64,000 nt of DNA from Orrella marina. GTDB taxonomy: Bacteria; Pseudomonadota; Gammaproteobacteria; Burkholderiales; Burkholderiaceae_B. This document shows positions 27,191 to 37,162 of this stretch, piece after piece. The stretch covers positions 2,108,001-2,172,000 of the forward strand of contig NZ_CP028901.1 in the NCBI RefSeq assembly GCF_003058465.1. Direction: 5' to 3'. The notes below the pieces were generated by a model, which saw only the letters and a program-made list of their open reading frames with translations, was not told the origin of the DNA and ran no database searches. A program made the translations under genes and the position numbers. The number at the start of each line of letters is the position of its first letter. The stretch's first letter is position 1.

Positions 27191-28438
27191 CTAGATCTGC
27201 CGCACATTCCTAATCAAAAATCGGCTGTTCGGCAATGCCGGGATGCGCGACAGACTGATCCGCAAATCCTGCTGCGGGACCTCGTATTGAATGCGCGCGC
27301 TCAGGAACTCCGCAGCTACTTTCATCAGTTCGATGGTAATCCACTCACCAGGGCAGCGATGGCCGTTGCGGTGGCTGCCTCCTCCCTGTGGGATGAAATT
27401 GAAGGCGCTCCCGTCCCAGTGTCGGAAACGCTCCGGTACAAATGCGTCTGGCCTATCCCAGAGTCGGGTATCGTGGTCCGTGCCGTATAAATCGAGGAGC
27501 ACCCTTGTTCGCCCGGGCAATCGATAGCCCTTCCATTCGAACTCGTGGCGTGTGCGCGCGGCGACTACTGGGAAAAAAGGATAGAACCTGCGAACCTCCT
27601 GCACGAAACATTCCAGATAGCCCTCCTGCGCGGCCGCAATCCGTTGTCGACATTCAGGATATTGGTGCAACGCCAGGGCCGCGAACGTCACATACCAAGC
27701 TACGGCAACGGTCGGGCGCAGCACGTTGATGAGCTCCACCGCCGCGATCCGTTCATTCAGCAACTGCCCCTGCCTATCACGGTGAAATGCGATCATATGC
27801 AGCGCGCTGCCTTCATCCGGTGCTAGCCGGTGGTTACGTACATCCTCCACGATGCCGCCGATCCACTTTTCCGCCCGATTGCGCGCCCATCTTCCACGCC
27901 AGTGCCGCAGGCCGATCGCCGCCCCTGCGTCGATCATCGCGGCGAAGTCCCGAGCTCTTTTCGTTACCTCCAATTCTGCGAGCGGCACCCCAGCCCACTC
28001 GCATACGGCACGGCACAGGATTTCGCATGCTTCGTCCAGCAGCACAATCTGCTCCTGCTCTTCCCACTTTGCCGCATAGGCGCGCCACTGCATCGCGCTC
28101 AGCTCGCCCAAACGCGAGATGGCTTGCGCGCTCATCAGCGACAGAAACATCTCTTTGCGCCAACGGTGGGCCGCGCCGTCCGATCCCTGCACTCCGCCCC
28201 GGCCGAACAAGGTTTCCTGAACCCTGACCGGGGCGACGCCGGAGCGTTCGAACCGGCCTTCGTCGTAAAACAACCGCGCTGCGTCTTCGCCGCGCATGCA
28301 GATGCTTTTGCGTAGCAGGAGCCGCGTCTGAAACAGATCTGTTCGGTACCGATCGCAACGTTTCGTGACGAACAGGTAACCATCCCGTGCAAACGGAAGC
28401 GTGCTGTCCAATGTTTTGTCGCTTGGAGTCTTCAGCAT
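27191..28438 (-). CDS. CYP152-type cytochrome P450 (fatty-acid peroxygenase)
   Basis: A 415-aa P450 with the CYP152 hallmarks. The haem ligand Cys362 is in GHRCPGEWITIE, and Arg241-Pro242 in NVLRPTVAV is the carboxylate-binding pair that replaces the usual acid-alcohol. Gln84 sits where the peroxygenase P450-BSbeta has Gln and the decarboxylase OleT has His, which favours alpha/beta-hydroxylation of fatty acids with H2O2. No redox partner is needed. It sits between Lnt and a CDF-like transporter in a metal operon, an unexpected place; a link to lipid repair under oxidative metal stress is my inference. Confidence 0.88.
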   Translation of the reverse strand: MLKTPSDKTLDSTLPFARDGYLFVTKRCDRYRTDLFQTRLLLRKSICMRGEDAARLFYDEGRFERSGVAPVRVQETLFGRGGVQGSDGAAHRWRKEMFLSLMSAQAISRLGELSAMQWRAYAAKWEEQEQIVLLDEACEILCRAVCEWAGVPLAELEVTKRARDFAAMIDAGAAIGLRHWRGRWARNRAEKWIGGIVEDVRNHRLAPDEGSALHMIAFHRDRQGQLLNERIAAVELINVLRPTVAVAWYVTFAALALHQYPECRQRIAAAQEGYLECFVQEVRRFYPFFPVVAARTRHEFEWKGYRLPGRTRVLLDLYGTDHDTRLWDRPDAFVPERFRHWDGSAFNFIPQGGGSHRNGHRCPGEWITIELMKVAAEFLSARIQYEVPQQDLRISLSRIPALPNSRFLIRNVRQI

Positions 28439-28508
28439 AAAAATGTTCTCTCCATTGCAGGGCGATCGCCGTGCCAGCTTCCAGTACCATTTTAATAAGC
28501 TGCCTAGA

Positions 28509-30053
28509 CTAACTCAGCAAGAATCTTGCCCGGTAGTTTCGCACCGCCGCGCACAGCACGAGCAGCACACCGGCTCCGCAGAGTAACAGAGTCGGCAGAT
28601 TGCCCATCTGTACATAGGGCGTAGCCCCAGTAAAACCTTGTGCCATATCTAACAGCCCCACCGTCCTGTGCATTGGTGCCAATTGCACGATACGTCCGCG
28701 TTCATTAATGATGCCCGTGGCACCGGTATTCGTTGCGCGCAACATGTACCGGCCGGTTTCCAGAGCCCGCACTTGAGCGATCTGCAGATGCTGCGGCAAC
28801 GCCAACGTGTCGCCGAACCAAGCCAGATTGCTGAGATTTACCAAGACTGTCGCCTCCGGCAAAGTCCGGATGATCTCCTCGCCGAACACGTCCTCGAAAC
28901 AGATATTGATCGCCACTCTTTGGCCAGCCAGGCGTAGCGGCGGCTGCGCAGCGGCGCCAGACGATAAGTCGGCTAGCGGAATATGCAGGATATCGAGCAC
29001 CCAGCCCAGCAACGGTTTGGCTGGGATGAATTCGCCAAATGGAACGAGATGTTGCTTGCGATACGTTTGTCCAGCCGACGTTCCCATGGTAACCGCGCTG
29101 TTGTAGTAACGCGTCTCGTTTTGTTCAACCACGCGCTCCGGTACGCCGATGATCAGATCGGCCTGGGCCGACCGCGTCCACCTGCTCAGTTCGTCAACAT
29201 ACCCCAACGGAAGCTCGTCAACGAACAACGGCAACGCAGTTTCCGGCATAACGACAAGCTTCGCCTTGCCTTGCTGCTGCAGCAATGAACGGTAAGTGTC
29301 TAGCGTTGATGCGACCTCGTCAGTACGCCATTTTCGGTCTTGCGGAATATTTCCCTGCAACAGCGCAACGAGAAATGACGGCCCGACGGGCGATGTCCAA
29401 TGCACCTGCTGCAGCCCCGCGCCGACGGCCCACATGCCGAACAGCAGTGCGATACTCCATCGTTTTCGGCCCTTTCGATGCGTCAGAAAGTCATGCAACA
29501 GTGCTGCGCTTACTGCCACGACAAGGGAAACGCCATATACACCCAGCACCGGCACATAACCGGCTAACGGACTGGGAAATGTCTGCGAATAGCCGACAGC
29601 CAGCCATGGGAAACCGGTGAATATGACGCCGCGCATCCATTCTGTCGCCACCCAGCACGCGGGTAGCGCAACGATACACAACAGCCGGCCGTTATCGCGG
29701 GCATACCAAGCGCCGGCGCCAAACAAAGCGGAAAACAGCGCCAAAAAGCTGCAAAACCCGATGGTCGCGATGATCGCTAGCATCACCGACATACCGCCGT
29801 ACACGTGCAAGCTGACGTAGATCCAGCTCACACCCGCGCCGAACAAGCCCAGCCCGAAAAAAAATGCCACCAGCGCAGCGTGCCTGGCGGTGGACTGTCG
29901 CAGCACGAGGCCAAACAGTGTGGCCAGCGAAAGCACCGGCACCGCGAAGAGTGCAAACGGCGCGTACCCGAGCACCGTTAACGCGCCCACTGTCAGGGCA
30001 ACGGCACAGGAAAAGGCTGGCACGCCGACGATGACAGCGATTAATCGACGCAA
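28509..30053 (-). CDS. lnt: Apolipoprotein N-acyltransferase Lnt
   Basis: A 514-aa integral membrane enzyme that adds the third acyl chain to lipoproteins. Several N-terminal helices precede a periplasmic nitrilase domain with the Glu-Lys-Cys triad: VVMPETALP, YRKQHLVPFGEFIP and AINICFEDVFGEE. It is complete. Presence inside a metal-resistance operon next to lspA indicates an accessory copy rather than the housekeeping gene. Confidence 0.92.
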   Translation of the reverse strand: MRRLIAVIVGVPAFSCAVALTVGALTVLGYAPFALFAVPVLSLATLFGLVLRQSTARHAALVAFFFGLGLFGAGVSWIYVSLHVYGGMSVMLAIIATIGFCSFLALFSALFGAGAWYARDNGRLLCIVALPACWVATEWMRGVIFTGFPWLAVGYSQTFPSPLAGYVPVLGVYGVSLVVAVSAALLHDFLTHRKGRKRWSIALLFGMWAVGAGLQQVHWTSPVGPSFLVALLQGNIPQDRKWRTDEVASTLDTYRSLLQQQGKAKLVVMPETALPLFVDELPLGYVDELSRWTRSAQADLIIGVPERVVEQNETRYYNSAVTMGTSAGQTYRKQHLVPFGEFIPAKPLLGWVLDILHIPLADLSSGAAAQPPLRLAGQRVAINICFEDVFGEEIIRTLPEATVLVNLSNLAWFGDTLALPQHLQIAQVRALETGRYMLRATNTGATGIINERGRIVQLAPMHRTVGLLDMAQGFTGATPYVQMGNLPTLLLCGAGVLLVLCAAVRNYRARFLLS

Positions 30054-30130
30054 CCCCGCCTCCAGTCACCGTTCGAATGCCCTGCTAAGCTCTCGCCGCT
30101 CGGACGATATCGGTTAATCATCGCTTGATA

Positions 30131-30622
30131 CTAAAGCTTACGTAGGTACGTGATGATTTTCCAGATTTCTGTTTCTTGGAAGACGCCATCAAATGGAGGC
30201 ATTGCTGTTCCAAGCGGTACCCCGCCTTTCGCGATCGTCCAGTACAAATAGCCGTCCGTCGCCATCGGCATTTTGCTAAATACTGCAATGTTTGACGGGC
30301 GCGGGTTTAAAATCTTCCCCGCCTCGCCGTTACCCAGTCCTGTCGCTCCATGACAGGAAGCACAGTTTTGCTCATATAGTTTTTTCCCGCTCGCGATGAT
30401 TTGTGAGTCAGGAGAAAGTGGATTGTTTTTGTTAGTGTATCTTTCATCAATGCCGTTCATCATGGCGAATCGATGACGCTTCATCGACATATTCATTTGT
30501 CCACAATCTTGCATCGGGCGCAAATCCATATGTCCGTCTCTCATCATTCCCATCTGACCATATCCCGATACTGGCAAAAGGACTACAGCGGACACGGCAA
30601 TACTGGTAAACAGTTTTCTCAT
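30131..30622 (-). CDS. Exported class I cytochrome c
   Basis: A 163-aa protein with a signal peptide (ending near VSGYGQ), then a Met/His-rich linker (MGMMRDGHMDLRPM, MNMSMKRHRFAMM). One cytochrome c domain follows, with haem motif CASCHG and distal Met in AMPPFDGVF. The Met/His-rich linker could bind soft metals. It would depend on the Ccm system encoded 6 kb away and is co-directional with lnt and lspA. Confidence 0.85.
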   Translation of the reverse strand: MRKLFTSIAVSAVVLLPVSGYGQMGMMRDGHMDLRPMQDCGQMNMSMKRHRFAMMNGIDERYTNKNNPLSPDSQIIASGKKLYEQNCASCHGATGLGNGEAGKILNPRPSNIAVFSKMPMATDGYLYWTIAKGGVPLGTAMPPFDGVFQETEIWKIITYLRKL

Positions 30623-30685
30623 TTCACATCCTAGTCTCGCTTACGTTGAACAAGTTGCCAGTTGTCGCCGCAACGGAACTCCGGG

Positions 30686-31216
30686 CTATTCATTCGTTTT
30701 CTCCTTCGATACATCGTTTGCTTGACGCAGGCTTGAAAAGACCATCAGCGCGGCGCCGCAGACGATGGCGATATCCGCCACGTTGAATGCAGGCCAATGC
30801 CAGCCGCCCAGATGAAAATCGAGGTAATCGACGACGTGTCCGCGCAGCAGGCGATCGAACGCGTTCCCAAGCGCGCCACCTAAGATTAAGCTATAAGCTA
30901 ATGCCTGCGACGCTGGCAACGGCTTGCGTAGCTCAAGAGCTATCCAGACCGAGACGGCGAAGGCGATCACGATGAAGAAATATCGCTGCCATCCCCCGCC
31001 GTCGGCCAAGAAACTGAACGCAGCGCCGGTATTCCAAGTATGCACAAGATTGAAAAAGCCGGTCATCGGAACCGATTGCCCATACGGCATTAGCGCCGAC
31101 ACGCCAGCTTTGGTGATGATATCCAGCACCAGCGCCGCGAACGCGATCATCAACCAGCGCCGTTGATACGCACGCACCTGATTAGGCACACTCGGTTGCA
31201 AGAGTTTATCGGTCAT
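30686..31216 (-). CDS. lspA: Lipoprotein signal peptidase LspA (PbrC-like)
   Basis: The 176-aa prolipoprotein signal peptidase II has four helices and the catalytic aspartates in GGALGNAFDRLLRGHVVDYL and AFNVADIAIV, plus VHTWNTGAAFSFL. In lead-resistance operons an LspA homologue (PbrC) accompanies PbrA, and this gene holds that position. It is probably a metal-regulated accessory copy. Confidence 0.92.
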   Translation of the reverse strand: MTDKLLQPSVPNQVRAYQRRWLMIAFAALVLDIITKAGVSALMPYGQSVPMTGFFNLVHTWNTGAAFSFLADGGGWQRYFFIVIAFAVSVWIALELRKPLPASQALAYSLILGGALGNAFDRLLRGHVVDYLDFHLGGWHWPAFNVADIAIVCGAALMVFSSLRQANDVSKEKTNE

Positions 31217-31378
31217 ATTGCATCTCCAAATCTTCCTTGTGCCAGATCGGCATCAACATCGGCCGGAATGCGCGCGCATGCAAATCGGTTGCTTCGCCTA
31301 AGCGAAATGTGAAGCGGCCCATGGTCCGGTCATGCTCGCCTGTTCGGACCAGCGCAGAACTTGTCGCCATAATATGTA

Positions 31379-31903
31379 CTACTTCGAGAGAGCGTTGGCA
31401 GGCTTAACTTCGCACAGCGCCTTAGCTGTTTCCCCTGACTGAAACGCGAAATCGGCTTCGACTTCCTTACCAACGGCAAGCGCTTGAGTAGGCTTCTCAA
31501 GCATCGCATGGTAGCTGCCCGGCTTAAACTCCAGTTCGCCACCGGCAGGGATCGAAACAGCGTCAGCCACGGCCATTCTGCTTTTCCCGTCCTGATCGAT
31601 CGTTTGATGTAAGGACACCTGGTCGAAAGCGGCAATAGACATGGAGGCGAGCTTTGCTTCACTATTGCCGGCGTTCTTTATCACAAAGTAGCCCGCAGAA
31701 GGAGTCGGCCTTGGCAAGGAGCGAATCCAGCAATCCGAAACCGTCAGTGTTTTAGACAGCTCGGCGCCGCCATCGGCGCCTTTGCTGACGTGTTGTGCGG
31801 TTTGCGCATGAGCTGCGACGGGTACGTGTGCATCGTGTGGACCTGCAGCATAGACAATGGAACCCGTACACAGGACAAAAGCGCCAACAATCACTCTTTT
31901 CAT
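31379..31903 (-). CDS. Periplasmic PCu(A)C copper chaperone-like protein
   Basis: 174 aa, with signal peptide (VIVGAFVLCTGSIVYA) and a His-rich mature start. The PCu(A)C fold is marked by SAGYFVIKNAGNSEAKL and the metal ligands in VSLHQTIDQDGKSRM and PGSYHAMLEKP (H-x-M spacing). Such proteins bring Cu(I) to cytochrome oxidase or bind it in the periplasm. It lies between the P1B-2 ATPase and LspA. About 160 bp separate it from lspA with no further gene. Confidence 0.85.
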   Translation of the reverse strand: MKRVIVGAFVLCTGSIVYAAGPHDAHVPVAAHAQTAQHVSKGADGGAELSKTLTVSDCWIRSLPRPTPSAGYFVIKNAGNSEAKLASMSIAAFDQVSLHQTIDQDGKSRMAVADAVSIPAGGELEFKPGSYHAMLEKPTQALAVGKEVEADFAFQSGETAKALCEVKPANALSK

Positions 31904-32001
31904 ACGGTTACCTCAGAAAAACGAAAACTTTCATAAACGCTCGGATGTCATTCCTGTCCGGACAGGATCAATATGAACCAAAACATCGCCTTCACGTTTG
32001 C

Positions 32002-34431
32002 TCACGATGCCCTTGCCGGCTGTAAGGGCAATTGATGATGCTTTGTCGGCGCCGCTCCCTTGAAACGCAGCAGACGTAACGCATTGAGCGTGACAATTGC
32101 CGTCGCGCCCGTATCGGCCATGACGGCAACCCACAAGCCCGTGACGCCCAGCACAGTGGTAATCAGGAATACGGCCTTCAAACCGAGCGCAAAAATCACG
32201 TTCTGATGGATATTTGCCATCGTTGCACGTGAAAGCGCGACTAGGTGGGCTACATCCGTAACGCGGCTTTTCAGCAGAGCCGCGTCGGCCGTTTCGATCG
32301 CCACGTCGGTGCCACCGCCCATCGCGATGCCGACATCGGCCGTTGCCAGCGCTGGTGCATCGTTGATGCCATCGCCCACCATGGCGACCTTGGCGCTGCG
32401 CTTCATTTCATCGATCAGGCGCAGCTTATCCTGGGGCAGAAGCTCGGCTTCCCATTCCATGCCCAAATGGCCGGCGATGGCTTGGGCGGTCAGGCGGTTA
32501 TCGCCGGTGAGCATGACTGAGCGCACGCCCATCGCTTTGAGTTCGGCCACACCTTCTTGTGCGTCCTGCCTTGGCTCATCGCGTAGCGCCACCAGTCCAA
32601 GCACTTCACGGGTCTGTTCGTCCAGTAGAACGGAAACGGTTTTTCCGTCATGTTGCAGCGCTTCGATGCGTGCGCGTTGTCCTTCTGTCAGGGTTGCTGC
32701 TTGCGCGGTGTAAATCGGCGACCCAATGGCCAACTGGCGGCCAGCTACGCTTGCATGTACGGCTTTACCTGCGGTGGCGTAGGCATGCGAGGCAGCGGGG
32801 ATAAGGCTGTTAGCGGCCTCGGCATGGCTCACAATGGCTTTGGCTAGCGGGTGATTCGAACCGGATTCTACGCTTGCGGCGAGCGCTAAAATCTCGTCCT
32901 CGCGCCCTGATGTAAAGGCAACCACGTCAGTGACGCGGGGCTTGCCCTCGGTCAAGGTGCCTGTCTTGTCAAACGCGATCGTACTCACCCGACCAATGGT
33001 TTCTAAGGCATTGCCGCCCTTGATGAGTAGCCCGCGGCGCGTCCCGACAGCCAAGCCTGAGGCAATAGCCGCCGGCGTAGACAGCACGAGTGCGCAGGGG
33101 CAGGCGATCAGCAACAGCGCCAGACCACGATAAAGCCACGTTTCCCAGTCAGCCCCCATCGCCAGCGGCGGAACAAGCACGATCAGCGCGGCAATAGCCA
33201 TCACGGCCGGCGTGTAGTAACGACTGAACTGCTCAATGAAACGGGCGGTGGGTGCCTTAGAGGCCTGTGCCTGTTCAACCAGATGGATAATGCGCGAAAT
33301 CGTGTTGTCGGCGGCGGCCTTTTCCACGCGAATCTGGAGCACTCCATCAATGTTGATGGAGCCAGCGAATACATTATCGCCTGCCGTCTTCGCAAGAGGT
33401 ATGGACTCGCCTGTGATGGGCGACTCGTCAAGGCTGGACGCGCCTTGGATAATCACGCCATCGGCGGACACCCGGTCCCCGGGGCGCACGAGCACATGGT
33501 CGTTCACGTCCAACGAGGCCGCGAGGACCTCGCGTTGCCCACCTTGTGGATCGATTAAAACCGCCGTTTTCGGAACCAGTGATGCCAAGGCCCTGATGCC
33601 AGCGCGAGCATGGCCGGCAGCGACGCTCTCCAGCAACTCACCGACCGAAAATAAAAATACGACGGCCGCTGCCTCTTCGGCCTCGCCAATGACCAGGGCG
33701 CCAAGCGCGGCCACGGACATTAGCGTTTCGATCGAAAAGGGCGAGCCAGACTTGGCCAGCGCGAGCGCTTTGCGGGCAAAGGGAAAGACGCCGACAATCA
33801 CGGCTGCAGCAAACACCCAGGCTCCGTAATTCGGGAAAAATTGCGCGATAGCGTAGGCGGTGGCCATCAGAATGCCAAGGCCCACGACCTGCTTGCCCTT
33901 TCTAGTTTGCCACCAACGCAGCTGGGGTGCGGCGGCTTGATCGTCCGTGCCGATGCCTGGCGTAGCGCTTTGGTCGGTACTGGCGGATACGCCAAAGCCC
34001 AAGCTCTTAATGGTTTTTTTGATGTCACCAAGCTGGGTGGGCGATTCGGGCGCCAGCGTCAGTTCGAGCCTCTCTGTGGCGAAGTTCAGCCGGATATCAG
34101 AAACGCCGGGCATGCGTGCCAGCGCCGTTTCAATCTTGCCGACGCAGCTTGCGCAGTCCATTCCCTCTACTTGCATGGAGACGCCTGGAGGCACTTCCTG
34201 GGCGGGAGCGGAAGCCGCGCTTTTAGCGACTGGGGCATCGCTGCCGCGGGGTGGGTAACCCGCCTGGCACAAGGCGGTTTCAAGCTGCATTCTTGTCGCT
34301 GACGAGGTGACTTGCACGCTGCGCGTGGGCGGATCGGTGGCGACCTCCGCCTTCGGATCGACTGAGTGGATGGCTTTGACGACATTGCCGGCGCAACCGC
34401 CACATGTCATGGCTTCGATATGAAACTGCAT
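32002..34431 (-). CDS. P1B-2-type Pb/Cd/Zn-translocating ATPase (PbrA/CadA-like)
   Basis: An 809-aa heavy-metal efflux pump. Two N-terminal HMA domains carry MTCGGC and MDCASC. The ion-site motif is CPCALVLSTP, the phosphorylation loop DKTGTLTEG and the hinge [17 protein letters not shown] followed by MADTGATAIV (Lys in helix 7, D-x-G in helix 8) is the signature of the Zn/Cd/Pb subgroup. The start chosen, 34431, has GGAGAAATTCTC just upstream. It heads the minus-strand operon opposite the PbrR-like gene. Confidence 0.93.
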   Translation of the reverse strand: MQFHIEAMTCGGCAGNVVKAIHSVDPKAEVATDPPTRSVQVTSSATRMQLETALCQAGYPPRGSDAPVAKSAASAPAQEVPPGVSMQVEGMDCASCVGKIETALARMPGVSDIRLNFATERLELTLAPESPTQLGDIKKTIKSLGFGVSASTDQSATPGIGTDDQAAAPQLRWWQTRKGKQVVGLGILMATAYAIAQFFPNYGAWVFAAAVIVGVFPFARKALALAKSGSPFSIETLMSVAALGALVIGEAEEAAAVVFLFSVGELLESVAAGHARAGIRALASLVPKTAVLIDPQGGQREVLAASLDVNDHVLVRPGDRVSADGVIIQGASSLDESPITGESIPLAKTAGDNVFAGSINIDGVLQIRVEKAAADNTISRIIHLVEQAQASKAPTARFIEQFSRYYTPAVMAIAALIVLVPPLAMGADWETWLYRGLALLLIACPCALVLSTPAAIASGLAVGTRRGLLIKGGNALETIGRVSTIAFDKTGTLTEGKPRVTDVVAFTSGREDEILALAASVESGSNHPLAKAIVSHAEAANSLIPAASHAYATAGKAVHASVAGRQLAIGSPIYTAQAATLTEGQRARIEALQHDGKTVSVLLDEQTREVLGLVALRDEPRQDAQEGVAELKAMGVRSVMLTGDNRLTAQAIAGHLGMEWEAELLPQDKLRLIDEMKRSAKVAMVGDGINDAPALATADVGIAMGGGTDVAIETADAALLKSRVTDVAHLVALSRATMANIHQNVIFALGLKAVFLITTVLGVTGLWVAVMADTGATAIVTLNALRLLRFKGAAPTKHHQLPLQPARAS

Positions 34432-34455
34432 GAGAATTTCTCCTTTGAATGCAGG

Positions 34456-34487
34456 TATTAGAAAGCCTCTAGCGGCTTCAGAGTCAA
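34456..34487 (-). promoter_or_regulatory. PbrR/CadR-type operator-promoter of the ATPase operon
   Basis: On the minus strand TTGACTC (-35) is followed by an overlong 20-21 bp spacer with the dyad AAGCC-GCTAGA-GGCTT and then a CTAATAC -10 region. The long spacer and TTGACTCTnnAG...CTAGAGG pattern are typical of MerR-family lead/cadmium promoters. The regulator is encoded divergently, 94 bp away. Confidence 0.8.
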
Positions 34488-34580
34488 GCGCTTTGATTTC
34501 ACCCCGCAACAGGTCAGATCTTGATTTCTTGATCGCACAAGCCTATAGTCACTCGAGTGTTATAAACAATAGAGGCCGTC

Positions 34581-35003
34581 ATGCCAATGAAGATCGGTGA
34601 GCTTGCCAAACGTACAGAATCAACGGTTGAAACCATCCGGTACTACGAAAAGGAGGGCTTGCTGCCCGAGCCTTCTCGAAGCGATGGCAATTATCGTTTG
34701 TATGGCGAGGAACACATTGAACGCTTACGATTCATCCGGCACTGCCGTACGCTCGACATGGCGTTGGACGAAGTTCGAACTTTGCTTCGGTACCGCGATA
34801 CGCCTACTGAGGATTGTGGCGACGTGAATGCCTTGCTTGATGAGCACATCCACGCGGTGGAGGTGCGCGTCGACGAGTTGATGCAATTAAAGGGGCATCT
34901 GGTGGTTTTGCGCCAAAAATGCGCGAGCACGGCACCGACCAGTTCATGCGGGATATTGCGTGCCCTTTCCGATCGATCTTGCCATGCGGAGAAGCTGCCC
35001 TAG
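34581..35003 (+). CDS. MerR-family metal regulator, PbrR-like
   Basis: A 140-aa activator with N-terminal HTH (MKIGELAKRTESTVETIRYYE), a dimerisation helix and a C-terminal metal loop. Cysteines are at 79, 114, 123 and 134. The Cys114-x8-Cys123 spacing matches PbrR (lead) rather than CadR, while the Cys14 of plasmid PbrR is Ser here. It is divergent from the P1B-2 ATPase operon and is expected to activate it in response to Pb(II) or related ions. Confidence 0.88.
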   Translation: MPMKIGELAKRTESTVETIRYYEKEGLLPEPSRSDGNYRLYGEEHIERLRFIRHCRTLDMALDEVRTLLRYRDTPTEDCGDVNALLDEHIHAVEVRVDELMQLKGHLVVLRQKCASTAPTSSCGILRALSDRSCHAEKLP

Positions 35004-35178
35004 TGAGGTGACGAACCAGAAAACACGCGGATTACTTTATTGTCATATTTCCGAAATGATAGTCGGGTATACGAAGCCATGCGGTAGCGGCGCAGCAAGG
35101 ACGCACAGCGGTGTGAGCGCTCCTTGCTTTGTTGACCTAAAGCTTTAATAAAGTAGGTAAGCGTGCAGGGCCTCTTGT

Positions 35179-36183
35179 TTACTTGGAGGCTTGCGGCGCA
35201 GTACGAACGGTGCCGCCGAGCTTTGCAATCAAACGTACGTAGACCAGTTCACTAATTAACTCGACCAAGGTTTGCGTGACGATGATTGCCGGCAGGACGG
35301 GGATGGCCCCAGGCACAGCGAGGGCAAGCGGCAACACGACCAGAGAATTACGCGTTCCGGCACTGAAAGCGACGGCCCGTCCGGCGGCGGGATCAAGGCG
35401 AAATAACCGGCCGACACTCCATCCGATGAATGGAGCAATCATGGCAAAGAGGATATAAAACGGGATCACGCCCAAGGCCGCATCGGTGGCTGGCCCGAGC
35501 TGCGCCAGGACAGCCAACACGACAATGAACAAGACGACGGCGGTCGCTGGTACGGGCAAAAACCCAAGTGCCGCGGATGCTCTTTTACCACTGTGGCTTC
35601 GAGCTGCCCACAGCTGCATGGCGCCGGCCAGGGCGAGCGGAGCAGCAATTAACCAGACAAAGGCATGGACGAAGGGGCCGGGCTGGACAAGGGTTGCTGC
35701 ATCATTCCCGAGGAACAGTCCCAGATAGACTGGTAGCAACAACATCTGCACAACCAAGAGCGTGGGAGTTGCCGCCAATAGCAGGCGAGCATCAGCTCGC
35801 CCCAAGTGCGAGAACGTTACTACGTAGTCGATGCACGGCGTCAGCAACACCAACAGAACCCCTAATCGCACCAGAGGGTCGGGCGGCAGGAGTTGCACGA
35901 CTACAGCAATCAAAAGCGGAATAGCCACAAAGTTCGTGGTGAGTAATGCAGCGAGAAACCGACCACGACCGAATGCTCGCCCAAGATCGGCTAATGGCAC
36001 TTGCAGGAATGTTACAAACAACATAACAGCGAGCGCGGGATTGATGCCATATCCGAGTGCCGTGGTGCCAGGCACTAATGAAACCACTAAAACAGCTAAG
36101 ACAACCGAGCCCAAATAGATGCCGACTTGGTGCTTTTCGACTAACTCTCTCTTGATTTGCATACCTCTGTTTAGCTCCGCCAT
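35179..36183 (-). CDS. Arsenic resistance transporter, ACR3/bile-acid symporter family
   Basis: A 334-aa, ten-helix membrane protein of the BART superfamily. The LLTPCIDYVVTFSHLGR segment with its Cys in helix 4 is typical of arsenite-efflux-related members, and SAGTRNSLVVLPLALAVPG is the second conserved repeat. Linked to arsH and arsC in the same direction. It differs from the ArsB at 39211, so the cluster has two unrelated efflux proteins. Arsenite versus methylated arsenical preference cannot be told. Confidence 0.78.
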   Translation of the reverse strand: MAELNRGMQIKRELVEKHQVGIYLGSVVLAVLVVSLVPGTTALGYGINPALAVMLFVTFLQVPLADLGRAFGRGRFLAALLTTNFVAIPLLIAVVVQLLPPDPLVRLGVLLVLLTPCIDYVVTFSHLGRADARLLLAATPTLLVVQMLLLPVYLGLFLGNDAATLVQPGPFVHAFVWLIAAPLALAGAMQLWAARSHSGKRASAALGFLPVPATAVVLFIVVLAVLAQLGPATDAALGVIPFYILFAMIAPFIGWSVGRLFRLDPAAGRAVAFSAGTRNSLVVLPLALAVPGAIPVLPAIIVTQTLVELISELVYVRLIAKLGGTVRTAPQASK

Positions 36184-36344
36184 ACTAAATTACGTGCATA
36201 TTATGCGGATGACCGAACGTCAACACGAAGCCCCGTAATAGCGTTGCTCTGAAATTCCGGGCAGATACAAGCATCAAACCATGGCCTACTCGCACCATAC
36301 GTCAATATCCAAAGCACGGTCCGAAGACCGTGCTCCGTTGCCGT

Positions 36345-37115
36345 TTAGCTTCCTGTGCTTTCTGCCTCGTGCTCCATGGCGCGCTCCGCCAAGCGGGCGA
36401 CCTCGGCCGCCACTCCCTTTCGCTCGCTGTAGCGGTCTGTCAAGTAATCGCTGCGATCCCGGACCAGCAAGGTGAATTTAACAAGTTCTTCCATCACGTC
36501 GACGACACGGTCGTAGTAGGCCGAAGGTTTCATCCGTCCGTCCTCGTCGAACTCCTGGTAGGCCTTCGCCACCGATGACTGGTTAGGGATGGTCACCATG
36601 CGCATCCAACGGCCAAGTACGCGCAGCGCGTTGACCGCGTTAAAGGATTGGGAGCCGCCGCTGACCTGCATGACAGCGAGGGTACGGCCTTGCGTCGGTC
36701 GCACGCTTCCCACCTCCAGAGGCAGCCAATCGATTTGGCTCTTGAACACCCCTGTTAAGGTGCCATGTCGTTCGGGGCTACACCAGACCTGCCCTTCGGA
36801 CCAATTCGATAGTTCCCGCAACTCAATGACTTTAGGATGATCGGCAGGAACGCTATCGGGCAGCGGAAGACCCTGTGGATTAAAAATTCTTGTTTCGGCG
36901 CCCAAGCGCGTCAGGATGCGCGCCGCTTCTTCGGTAAGGAGGCGGCTGTATGAGCGCTCACGTAGCGAACCGTACAGTAGAAGAATACGGGGCGGATGCG
37001 TTGCCCCAACCGACAAGGAAAGTTTGTCATGAGTGGGTGTATCCAATAGGGTCTCGTCGACTATTGGCAAGGTCAAATCGGCGGGTGAAGAATAGCTGGT
37101 CATCAATATTCTCAA
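36345..37115 (-). CDS. arsH: Organoarsenical oxidase ArsH
   Basis: The 256-aa NADPH-dependent FMN reductase-fold enzyme has the flavodoxin-like start [18 protein letters not shown]. The ArsH-specific segments are [23 protein letters not shown] (split here for length: [16 protein letters not shown]) and [16 protein letters not shown]. ArsH oxidises trivalent methyl and aromatic arsenicals. It lies downstream of arsC on the minus strand. Confidence 0.93.
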   Translation of the reverse strand: MRILMTSYSSPADLTLPIVDETLLDTPTHDKLSLSVGATHPPRILLLYGSLRERSYSRLLTEEAARILTRLGAETRIFNPQGLPLPDSVPADHPKVIELRELSNWSEGQVWCSPERHGTLTGVFKSQIDWLPLEVGSVRPTQGRTLAVMQVSGGSQSFNAVNALRVLGRWMRMVTIPNQSSVAKAYQEFDEDGRMKPSAYYDRVVDVMEELVKFTLLVRDRSDYLTDRYSERKGVAAEVARLAERAMEHEAESTGS

Positions 37116-37162
37116 ACTAACAAAAAAAGACGCGCTGAGTCGCGTTGGAGGGCGGAGTATCG

